Assembly (NCBI GenBank): GCA_937124505.1
Contig: CAKZKV010000357.1
Location: 1 to 7,977, forward strand
Origin: an uncultured Alphaproteobacteria bacterium
GTDB lineage: Bacteria; Pseudomonadota; Alphaproteobacteria; Micavibrionales; Micavibrionaceae
Length of the DNA: 7,977 bases
Reading direction: 5' to 3'
Below, one piece after another: positions 1 through 6,302 of this stretch. Under the pieces are notes generated by a model that was given only the letters and a program-made list of their open reading frames with translations, did not search any database and was not told the origin of the DNA. How positions within the stretch are numbered: the stretch's first letter is position 1; each line of letters begins with the position of its first letter. The position numbers and the translations under genes are program-made.

Positions 1-884
1 GTTTATTTGACCATAAAAACGGCTTTGGGCCGTTCTTTGCCATTGCTTTTTATCTTGTTTTAAACCAACTCAAAGATTTCAAATGGCAGGGGCAAATTAT
101 AATGGCCCTGACACTTCTGATCTGCTTTCTGTTTGTTGGCATGTCGGGGTCGGCAACAGCCGTCGTGATCTTTGCGGCCATGGGATTATCCTATGTGGTG
201 TTTAACGCCGGTTTTCGTATGCACCCAAGAGAAAGGGCTTTTCTGTTTTTGGCGGCGGGTTCGTTAGGTATATTGGTTTTTACGTTCTTAGGGGCTTATA
301 TCGGACAGATTTTCTTTGATGTAACCGGACGTGATGCAACCCTGACCGGACGGACGGATATCTGGTACGGATTGTTTCAGGTGGTTCTGGATCGTCCTAT
401 TTTGGGATATGGCCCCGGTATGTCTGCAAGATCAGATTTTATCGAGCAGTTTCGCGGCATTATGGGTAAAATGGCGAGCAGTGCCCATAACTCTTATCTG
501 GATCTGCTTATCAATTTCGGGGTGATTATTGCGCCTGTGATTATTTTCGTTATTTTTCGTTATTTCTTCGTGGGTATTTTTTCCGAATTCAAATATAAAC
601 GGGAGTTACAATATAGTGTTCTGGCGGCCAGTCTGGTGTTGTCAGGTTTTGCGCTGGGATTTGCCAATAGCGGCGTATTATTGAACCGCACTAGCTTTTG
701 GATATTTACCATGATCGGGCTGATGATTTTGGCTGAAAAAGCCGGGGGGAAACACCTTTCAGTCCGAGGCGCGCGGCAAGATCAAATAGCGTTGTTGCCA
801 GAGATAGTTAATCACCAGCGGCCCGATAAGTCCGGCAGCAATCAGAACAGGCAGGAAGAAAAAGAAAGCTGCGCCGTCCCATGA
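1..884 (+). CDS. O-antigen ligase / Wzy-like polysaccharide polymerase, C-terminal part (5' end outside window)
   Basis: The reading frame is already open at base 3, so the start lies upstream of the window; 293 residues are visible. Seen in the sequence: an HKN motif right at the edge (residues 4-6 of the visible part), a hydrophobic stretch with GMSGSAT, then GRTDIWYG and RPILGYGPG, an AHNSYLDLL motif (His about residue 162), and further membrane segments ending near NRTSFWIFTMIG. This order (HKN, GRxxxW, GxGxG, HNxxL) is characteristic of the WaaL/ExoQ/Wzy_C family of inner-membrane proteins, which join or polymerise lipid-linked glycans on the periplasmic side. The specific glycan cannot be told. 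The last 41 codons (759-884) run antisense over the convergent acyltransferase gene and do not look like part of the family fold. A run of six G at 744-749 precedes this tail; loss of one G would end the protein at 787-789 instead. The internal ATG at 102 is not the true start, because the conserved HKN motif lies before it. Confidence 0.85.
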   Translation, partial: LFDHKNGFGPFFAIAFYLVLNQLKDFKWQGQIIMALTLLICFLFVGMSGSATAVVIFAAMGLSYVVFNAGFRMHPRERAFLFLAAGSLGILVFTFLGAYIGQIFFDVTGRDATLTGRTDIWYGLFQVVLDRPILGYGPGMSARSDFIEQFRGIMGKMASSAHNSYLDLLINFGVIIAPVIIFVIFRYFFVGIFSEFKYKRELQYSVLAASLVLSGFALGFANSGVLLNRTSFWIFTMIGLMILAEKAGGKHLSVRGARQDQIALLPEIVNHQRPDKSGSNQNRQEEKESCAVP

Positions 885-1769
885 TATGAACAGGAACAGA
901 ATACCTTTTACAACCCCAATACAGATGGTATTGAACAGGTAGATGACCAGCGTGTTCTGCCCCAGATAATAAAAGCCGCTGCGAAGAGTGTTTTGTTGAT
1001 CCATCAGCATACGGCAGACGGCGTGCAGGGCGGGAATGCTGCATAGACCGATGATCAGTTGAATATATTTATAATCAAACGGTGCGGCTAAATAGAATGC
1101 AAAAGACGCAATAAAGAGCAAAATCCAAAGCAGTTTGTATTGATCGAGATACGTCAGGTACAGGTCGTCATAGGTTCTGAGCAATCCTCCCGCCATAAAA
1201 AACAGGAAATAAGGCATGAGCATCGTCAGGTACAAAACATGCGGCGGGTTCAGGACATACAGTACGATCCCTGCGCCCAGACAAACATACAACGCTTTGG
1301 GAAGAAACCGAAAGGCCAGAGGTGTTATAATCGCATAAATATAGAGTACAAAAATATACCAGATGAAAAAGGATGGGCTTTGGTCGGTGTTCCAGAACAG
1401 ATTGTAAAGCCCGGTCATCATTCCTTCCGGCTTGTTATCAACATGCAGGAAGGGGCTGGTGGCCATTTTCCCGAACATGACAAAAATGCCCATGGCAAAG
1501 AAGGGGATCAAAAGCCGACATGTTTGTTTGGTGAGGTGAGATGTGTAGGTCTCGTAAAGTTTTTCAACCCGTCCGGGACGAAAGAACACATAGCCGCTGA
1601 TGACCATGAAAAAAGGCATATGAAAGGCGTAAATCAGATTCATCACTTCAACAAACCAGTCATGTCCTTCTGGTCTGCCCCGTGCCAGAATATGACCGAT
1701 CACCACCAGAAGGATGCCGAGCCCCTTGGCAATCGTGATATCGGTCTTTTCCTGTCTTATTTCTGACAT
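759..1769 (-). CDS. Acyltransferase-3 family membrane protein (probable polysaccharide O-acetyltransferase)
   Basis: A protein of 336 residues from the chosen start MSEIRQEKTD. Near the N-terminus it has IAKGLGILLVVIGHI with the conserved His of the acyltransferase-3 family, then FHMPFFMVISGYVFF, the second hallmark, followed by a series of membrane helices up to the C-terminus. Family members move acetyl or other acyl groups across the inner membrane onto sugars or lipids; this type resembles fucose 4-O-acetylase-like proteins. Next to an O-antigen ligase-like gene, modification of a surface glycan is a sensible inference, but the substrate is unknown. The frame stays open upstream to a GTG at 1920-1922 (387 residues). 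I prefer the ATG at 1767-1769 because the family motif begins about ten residues later, and the upstream extension has no family character and would run into the divergent gene. No strong ribosome binding site precedes either start, so the start is uncertain. The 3' end overlaps the convergent ligase frame by 126 bases. Confidence 0.85.
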   Translation of the reverse strand: MSEIRQEKTDITIAKGLGILLVVIGHILARGRPEGHDWFVEVMNLIYAFHMPFFMVISGYVFFRPGRVEKLYETYTSHLTKQTCRLLIPFFAMGIFVMFGKMATSPFLHVDNKPEGMMTGLYNLFWNTDQSPSFFIWYIFVLYIYAIITPLAFRFLPKALYVCLGAGIVLYVLNPPHVLYLTMLMPYFLFFMAGGLLRTYDDLYLTYLDQYKLLWILLFIASFAFYLAAPFDYKYIQLIIGLCSIPALHAVCRMLMDQQNTLRSGFYYLGQNTLVIYLFNTICIGVVKGILFLFISWDGAAFFFFLPVLIAAGLIGPLVINYLWQQRYLILPRASD

Positions 1770-1904
1770 GCTCTGGCGGTTATACAGAACTTTGTCTGTA
1801 AAATCGACATAAGTTTTGTTCTGCACGAAATCTGCACGATTTCTCCGGTGAAAATCATCGCCGCCCTCATCATACATGCAAACGGCTTTTATAAGCTGAA
1901 AAAC
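1770..1904. promoter_or_regulatory. Divergent intergenic region with two short inverted repeats
   Basis: This 135-base region separates the leftward acyltransferase from the rightward exosortase, so promoters for both should lie here unless the genes start further out. Two six-base inverted repeats are visible. TACAGA at 1783-1788 pairs with TCTGTA at 1795-1800 (6-base spacer). GAAATC at 1827-1832 pairs with GATTTC at 1838-1843 (5-base spacer). Either could be an operator for a dimeric regulator. I found no convincing -35/-10 pair on either strand, and the repeats are short enough to occur by chance. The downstream response regulator is one possible binder, but nothing in the sequence shows that. 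Confidence 0.35.
1820..1839. repeat. Nine-base direct repeat TCTGCACGA, 11-base period
   Basis: TCTGCACGA occurs at 1820-1828 and again at 1831-1839, so the copies are one helical turn (11 bases) apart. They overlap the GAAATC/GATTTC inverted repeat. Two half-sites one turn apart is a common layout for OmpR-type regulator sites, but no binding protein is identified here and the assignment is inference. Confidence 0.4.
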
Positions 1905-3479
1905 ATGAGAGCAATTCAGCACCCATACTGGCGATATTCCCCTTCCCGTTTTTTAACGGGTATCGCCGTGGCGATCCTCGCCTTTCATCCGGTACTGTGG
2001 TTGGTGAATACATGGCGTGACCCGTCATATGCCTCTCAAGGGTTCATCGTGTTTGCGGTGTGCCTGAGCTTGTTCCTCTGGAGTGTGTCAAGCAGACGCC
2101 TGACCTGCCAGCCAGTAGAGCGGACGGCCCCTTATGTGCTGCTGGGGTTGTCCGCTCTCATTCGGCTGATCGGGCAGGTCTTTGCCATTAACATGATCGG
2201 GGCATTAACGCTGGTCTTTGATGTCTATGCGATCTCCAGATTATGCGGGTTGCATTTACGGGCGCGGCACGTGTCGCCTTTATGGTTGTCCGTTTGCTTT
2301 GCCTTTTCACTGCCTCTGGAACGCTTGTTACAGCGAACCATCGGGTACGGATTGCAGCACCTATCCGCGGACGGGGCCTGTCTGGCCCTGAGTTCCTTAT
2401 ATGGACAGGTGCAGTGCGCCGGCGTACGCATCATGATTAACACCCAAGACGTTCTGGTGGACCTGCCCTGTTCCGGGGCGCGGTGTTTACTGTTACTATT
2501 GCTGTTTTATTTTCTATGTGCGGCGGTCAGCCGCTTCCGCATCCGCGCCGTGATATCTGGATTTCTTCTGACATTGGCGGCGGCTCTGGGGGCGAACGTT
2601 CTGCGGATTACGTTGCTGGCGACGGGCATTGCCTACCCGGAAAAGCTTGGTGGCATTGATGTCATGGCACAGCCCTGGCATGACCTGATCGGCCTGTTGA
2701 CACTGGGGATCGGGGCGCTTCCCATCGTTTTGTGGACGCGTACGTTTTACCGTCCGAATAAAGTGCTTCATTTCGTCCTGGACCAGGCCAGATGGGGCGT
2801 GCCGCGCAGCCTGAAACAGGATGGCTGGTGGCTGGTATCCCGGAAAACCAAACCAACCAGAATGCCCGCACTGGCTGCGGGGGTGTTGGTGATGGTGGCG
2901 GTTACAATAGTCAATTTACCACGGCATGCGGTGGACGTGGCCGAACGTAATATAGCCCTGAGCCTGCCATCTTTTATCCATGATGCACAGGCAGTTGAAA
3001 TCCCCCTGACGCCCATGGAAACGGCTTACTTTCAACAATATGGCGGATCGGTACAAAAGGCCGGATACGGCGATCACAGTTTGATGGTTGTCAAAACCAC
3101 CGCACCACTGCGCCATCTGCATGCCCCGGATGAATGCCTGCGCGGTGCGGGGATGGACGTAGAATATAAGGGGCTGGTCTATGATCCCCTGCCAACCGCC
3201 ATTTATAAAGCAACCGATGACAACAACATCTCATACCGTATTGCCGTGACGTTTGTTTCGGAAGGGCAATCGCATGTCACCACCAACGTATCGGAGGCCG
3301 TCTGGCACTGGATTCAAAATCCGAAAGAAGACTGGATGGCAGTGCAACGTATTTCCCGTTGGGAGACACCGGCGGAGGACGCACACCGATTTGATCAGGC
3401 CGTTATGGCTGCACTGGATATCCAGACGCCAGAGACCCCGTTTGAACTTGCAACACTTGAAGAAGGACTATCACAATGA
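1905..3479 (+). CDS. Exosortase with fused EpsI-like C-terminal domain
   Basis: A protein of 524 residues from the ATG at 1905. The first part (about 1-300) is polytopic and carries the three conserved exosortase residues: Cys189 in LPCSGAR, Arg234 in NVLRITL and His259 in PWHDLIG. Exosortases are inner-membrane transpeptidase-like enzymes thought to cut PEP-CTERM tails and pass the protein on to the cell surface. A further membrane segment lies near 320-338. The rest (about 340-500) contains HAPDECLRGAGM (Cys411), typical of the EpsI/DUF3485 domain that is often fused to or encoded beside exosortases. The frame is open upstream to a GTG at 1848, but the extra 19 residues are unlike the family and lie in the intergenic repeat region; neither start has a clear ribosome binding site. 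The stop overlaps the start of the PEP-CTERM gene by 4 bases, indicating co-translation with its likely substrate. The named exosortase subclass cannot be settled by eye. Confidence 0.92.
   Translation: MRAIQHPYWRYSPSRFLTGIAVAILAFHPVLWLVNTWRDPSYASQGFIVFAVCLSLFLWSVSSRRLTCQPVERTAPYVLLGLSALIRLIGQVFAINMIGALTLVFDVYAISRLCGLHLRARHVSPLWLSVCFAFSLPLERLLQRTIGYGLQHLSADGACLALSSLYGQVQCAGVRIMINTQDVLVDLPCSGARCLLLLLLFYFLCAAVSRFRIRAVISGFLLTLAAALGANVLRITLLATGIAYPEKLGGIDVMAQPWHDLIGLLTLGIGALPIVLWTRTFYRPNKVLHFVLDQARWGVPRSLKQDGWWLVSRKTKPTRMPALAAGVLVMVAVTIVNLPRHAVDVAERNIALSLPSFIHDAQAVEIPLTPMETAYFQQYGGSVQKAGYGDHSLMVVKTTAPLRHLHAPDECLRGAGMDVEYKGLVYDPLPTAIYKATDDNNISYRIAVTFVSEGQSHVTTNVSEAVWHWIQNPKEDWMAVQRISRWETPAEDAHRFDQAVMAALDIQTPETPFELATLEEGLSQ
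3463..3467 (+). promoter_or_regulatory. Ribosome binding site of the VIT/vWA gene
   Basis: AAGGA lies 8 bases before the ATG at 3476, inside the end of the exosortase gene. It supports that start and the 4-base ATGA overlap. Confidence 0.75.
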
Positions 3480-5566
3480 CAAAGACATATAACCTGCTGG
3501 TTTTCAGCTTTTTTTTATTCTGTTTTTCGGGGCCTGCCTGCGCGTATGAGGCAGACGATCTGGGCGGTACAGTACAGGCAGAAGTAGACGGCGAAATCGT
3601 CTATTTCCCGACTTTAAAGACAGATATCACCGCGAATATCCAGGGGGATCTTGCAACTGTTGAAATCCGGCAGATTTTCTCCAACCCCCTGGATGTCCCT
3701 CTCAACGCCCGGTATTTATTTCCGATGAATAAGGATTCTGCTGTGTACGCCATGCGGATGGAGGTCGGCGATGAAATTGTCGAGGCGCAGATTCAGGAAA
3801 TTCAGGAGGCGAAGAAAACATTCGAAAAAGCCAAAAAAGAAGGCAAGGCCGCGTCTTTATTGACACAGCACCGCCCGAACATGTTTACGCAGAAGATTGC
3901 GAACCTGATGCCGGGATTGCCGATTACCGTCACCCTGAAATATACCCAAAGCGTCCCGAAAGTGGAAGGGGATTATGAGCTGGTTCTGCCGTTGATCGTT
4001 GGGCCGCGTTATCAATCCGGTAACGCAGGCGAGCCGCCGGTGATAATGGATGATGGTGTGGCGATTGGTCAAGCCGAGGTCAGCGCCAGTGATCCGTTCG
4101 GGAAATGGGAGATTGAGGAGCTGCCGCCCTATCCCCCGGTTGCCGGGTTAAACCTGCCACAACATATTGAAGAAGACCGCGTGTCGATCAAGGTGAAAAT
4201 CAATGCCGCGATGCCCGTGCTGGCGGTCTATAGTGACACGCATGCTCTGGAAGTCACAGGGGATGAGCATATGAAAGACGTTAGCCTGGCCGCGGGGCGT
4301 GTGATTGATAACAGCGATTTTGTCCTGCGCTATCAACTCAGCGGGCGCGATAGGCAAGCGGGTTTCCTGAGTTCAAGTACGGAAAAAGGCGGGTTTTTCA
4401 GTCTCCTGATCGAGCCGCCAGCCGCGCCGCAGGAGGAACAGATTACGCCGCGTGAAATGGTTTTTGTTCTGGACACGTCCGGTTCCATGAGCGGGCTGCC
4501 GATTGCCGCCAGCAAGACCTTTATGCGGCATGCGCTGGAAAACCTGCGTCCGACGGATTATTTTCGCATTATCCAGTTTAATAATAATGCGCAGGAATAC
4601 ATGTCATCCCCGGTTTCCGCCAGTCCCCGTCATATTCAGGACGGACTGACATATGTGGACGGCCTGTATGCCAGCGGTGGTACGGAAATGCATACGGCCA
4701 TCACACAGGCGTTCAGGGTCGCGCCGGAGCCGGGAACCCTGCGGATTGTCGTATTCCTGACGGATGGTTATATCGGCAGTGAGGCAAGTGTCCTGCAACA
4801 AATCAACACAAATATCGGGGAGGCACGGATTTATGCTTTTGGTATGGGAACATCGGTTAACCGTTTCCTGCTCTCTGAAATGGGACGGGCGGGACGCGGC
4901 TTTGCCAGATTTCTCGACCCGACTGAAAATGCCGATGACGTCGCCCGGCAACTGGCGACCCGTCTGGAAAGTCCCGTTTTGACCGACATCAATATTGACT
5001 GGGACGATATGAACGTCAGTGACATCACGCCTGCGATTATTCCTGATCTGTTTGCGGGAGATTCGATCCGTATTCAGGGACAGTTTCATGATACGGGCAC
5101 ACATACCGTTCGCGTCAAAGGAAAGGTAAAAGGGCACGCCGCCACAATGCCCTTGCAGATTACCTTGCCGTCCGCAAAGAGTTCAGAACGTGCCGAAATG
5201 GAGCAGGAATCTATTCCTTTGATCTGGGCGCGTTCCCGTATTGCCGATTACATGCGCCAGATTAACATGCCCGCCCGTCTGCGGGAGGACGACCTGACCG
5301 ATGATAAGCTGAAACAGAAAGTCGTGCGTCTGGGGCTGGACTTTTCTCTGATGACGAAATGGACGTCTTTTGTGGCGGTTTCCAAAAAGGTTGTGAATAC
5401 AAATCCTGAAAAGAACAAGAATACGCAGGTTCCCCTGTCCATGGTCAAGGGTGTCAGCCATTTGGCCTATGGTGGTGGCTCGACCCCGGAACCGGCGACA
5501 ATGGGGGGGCTGATGGTGCTGGGTTTGATGGGCGCGGCGGCCCTGCGCCGGAGAAGAAGGGTTTGA
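3476..5566 (+). CDS. Secreted VIT and von Willebrand A domain protein with PEP-CTERM sorting signal
   Basis: A protein of 696 residues. It begins with a signal peptide (hydrophobic stretch about 6-18, probable cleavage after Ala23 in ACA-YE). A vault/inter-alpha-trypsin (VIT) domain spans about 30-175, with the typical NPLDVPLNARYLFPM and RPNMFTQKIANLMPG segments. A vWA domain spans about 325-500 with an apparently complete metal-ion-dependent adhesion site: Asp333, Ser335 and Ser337 in DTSGSMSG, Thr403 in GGTEMH and Asp430 in LTDGYIG. A beta-rich region ending in LDFSLMTKWTSFVAVSKK resembles the tail of other VIT/vWA proteins. The C-terminus is a PEP-CTERM signal: a glycine-rich linker, PEPAT from residue 671, one membrane helix and five arginines. 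The domains suggest a metal-dependent adhesion or protein-binding role at the cell surface. The partner is unknown. The gene is coupled to the exosortase upstream, its presumed processing enzyme, and is followed by a terminator. Confidence 0.93.
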   Translation: MTKTYNLLVFSFFLFCFSGPACAYEADDLGGTVQAEVDGEIVYFPTLKTDITANIQGDLATVEIRQIFSNPLDVPLNARYLFPMNKDSAVYAMRMEVGDEIVEAQIQEIQEAKKTFEKAKKEGKAASLLTQHRPNMFTQKIANLMPGLPITVTLKYTQSVPKVEGDYELVLPLIVGPRYQSGNAGEPPVIMDDGVAIGQAEVSASDPFGKWEIEELPPYPPVAGLNLPQHIEEDRVSIKVKINAAMPVLAVYSDTHALEVTGDEHMKDVSLAAGRVIDNSDFVLRYQLSGRDRQAGFLSSSTEKGGFFSLLIEPPAAPQEEQITPREMVFVLDTSGSMSGLPIAASKTFMRHALENLRPTDYFRIIQFNNNAQEYMSSPVSASPRHIQDGLTYVDGLYASGGTEMHTAITQAFRVAPEPGTLRIVVFLTDGYIGSEASVLQQINTNIGEARIYAFGMGTSVNRFLLSEMGRAGRGFARFLDPTENADDVARQLATRLESPVLTDINIDWDDMNVSDITPAIIPDLFAGDSIRIQGQFHDTGTHTVRVKGKVKGHAATMPLQITLPSAKSSERAEMEQESIPLIWARSRIADYMRQINMPARLREDDLTDDKLKQKVVRLGLDFSLMTKWTSFVAVSKKVVNTNPEKNKNTQVPLSMVKGVSHLAYGGGSTPEPATMGGLMVLGLMGAAALRRRRRV
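5483..5563 (+). other. PEP-CTERM sorting signal (coding segment)
   Basis: The codons for TPEPAT (5483-5500) are followed by a short hydrophobic helix rich in Gly, Leu, Met and Ala, then five arginines and a final valine. This three-part layout (PEP motif, membrane helix, basic tail) is the known exosortase recognition signal. A run of seven G at 5503-5509 sits at the start of the helix; a slip there would remove the helix and the basic tail. Confidence 0.93.
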
Positions 5567-5577
5567 CCCTTCTTTTT
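5554..5577 (+). terminator. Rho-independent terminator around the stop codon of the VIT/vWA gene
   Basis: AGAAGGG at 5555-5561 pairs perfectly with CCCTTCT at 5567-5573 around a 5-base loop, TTTGA. One more A-T pair is possible (5554 with 5574), and a run of T extends through 5577. The TGA stop codon (5564-5566) lies in the loop and the left arm is coding sequence. It should end or reduce transcription before the two-component genes. Confidence 0.75.
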
Positions 5578-5600
5578 CATTTGCTTATCGTCAAGATTAC

Positions 5601-5605
5601 AAGGA
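5601..5605 (+). promoter_or_regulatory. Ribosome binding site of the response regulator, with a two-codon frame before the start
   Basis: AAGGA is followed 5 bases later by an ATG at 5611 that opens only ATG-GTA-TGA, and 10 bases later by the ATG at 5616. The frame from 5616 gives the standard receiver start MKKILVVDDD, so 5616 is the real start. The stop of the two-codon frame overlaps it by 4 bases if the shared ATGA is counted (5616-5619). Confidence 0.6.
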
Positions 5606-5615
5606 AATAAATGGT

Positions 5616-6302
5616 ATGAAGAAAATTCTGGTTGTTGATGATGATCCCCATATCCGCGAAGTCGTCCTGTTTACACTGGAAAAAGCGGATATGAAAGGGA
5701 TCGAAGCGTCCGACGGTGCGCAGGCGCTTCAGCAATACCGCATTCACAATCCCGACCTTATGATTCTTGATATCAATATGCCGGAGATGGACGGGCTGGA
5801 GGTCTGCCGGGAACTGCGCAAAACATCTGACGTGCCGATTTTATTCCTGTCTTCCCGCGATGATGAGATTGACAAGGTGCTGGGGCTGGAACTGGGCGCG
5901 GATGATTACCTGACAAAGCCGTTCAGCCCACGGGAAATGATCGCCCGCGTGAAGGCTGTCCTGAAACGTGCCGCGCCCCGCTCGGGGCAAACCAGTGTAG
6001 CTTGCGTGTATCAACTGGGCAAAATACGCCTGGATGCGGAAGGGCATCAGGTGTTATGGGACGGGAAACAGATAGACCTGACGGCCACGGAATTCCTGAT
6101 CTTGAAAGGGATGATCAAACAGCCGGAACGCGTGTTTGACCGCGATAACATCATGAATTTTGCCTATGATGTGAATATTCATGTCAGCGACCGCACCATT
6201 GACAGTCATATCCGCAATATCCGTCAGAAGTTCGCGGAGAAGGGATGCGAGAGTTTTATTCAGACCATCCGCGGTGTCGGGTATAAACTGGCCGTGACAT
6301 GA
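5616..6302 (+). CDS. OmpR/PhoB-family response regulator
   Basis: A protein of 228 residues, normal length for the family. The receiver domain (about 1-120) has the acidic cluster Asp8-Asp10, the phosphoacceptor Asp52 in LILDINMPEMDG, Ser79/Ser80 in FLSSRD and Lys101 in LTKPF, so every phosphotransfer residue is present. The C-terminal winged helix-turn-helix (about 130-226) shows LTATEFLIL, VSDRTIDSHIRNIRQK as the recognition region, and TIRGVGYKL at the end. It should be phosphorylated by the kinase encoded next to it, whose start overlaps its stop by 4 bases, and then bind DNA to control transcription. The targets are not known; the nearby exosortase/PEP-CTERM pair is the obvious candidate by position. 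It is not the NtrC-type regulator PrsR usually linked with PEP-CTERM systems, since it has no ATPase domain. The gap of 49 bases to the previous gene holds a terminator, so expression depends on read-through or an unseen promoter. Confidence 0.94.
   Translation: MKKILVVDDDPHIREVVLFTLEKADMKGIEASDGAQALQQYRIHNPDLMILDINMPEMDGLEVCRELRKTSDVPILFLSSRDDEIDKVLGLELGADDYLTKPFSPREMIARVKAVLKRAAPRSGQTSVACVYQLGKIRLDAEGHQVLWDGKQIDLTATEFLILKGMIKQPERVFDRDNIMNFAYDVNIHVSDRTIDSHIRNIRQKFAEKGCESFIQTIRGVGYKLAVT

Noticed and set aside
1140..1766. Open frame of 208 codons on the + strand inside the acyltransferase region
   Set aside because: It is antisense to a recognisable membrane protein, is rich in Gln, His and Lys as expected of a shadow frame, and shows no family motif.
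1848..1904. Exosortase start at GTG 1848
   Set aside because: No ribosome binding site and no family resemblance in the 19 extra residues; kept only as a possibility.
1770..1922. Longer acyltransferase reading from GTG at 1920-1922
   Set aside because: The added 51 residues are polar, unlike the family, and would overlap the divergent exosortase start; no good ribosome binding site supports it.
1905..3479. Classical sortase (LPXTG-type) identity for the processing enzyme
   Set aside because: The protein is polytopic with the Cys, Arg and His motifs of exosortases, and the neighbour carries PEP-CTERM rather than LPXTG.
4604..5137. Open frame of 177 codons on the - strand inside the vWA gene
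   Set aside because: It lies opposite the vWA domain, has no recognisable domain, and the + strand product is certain.
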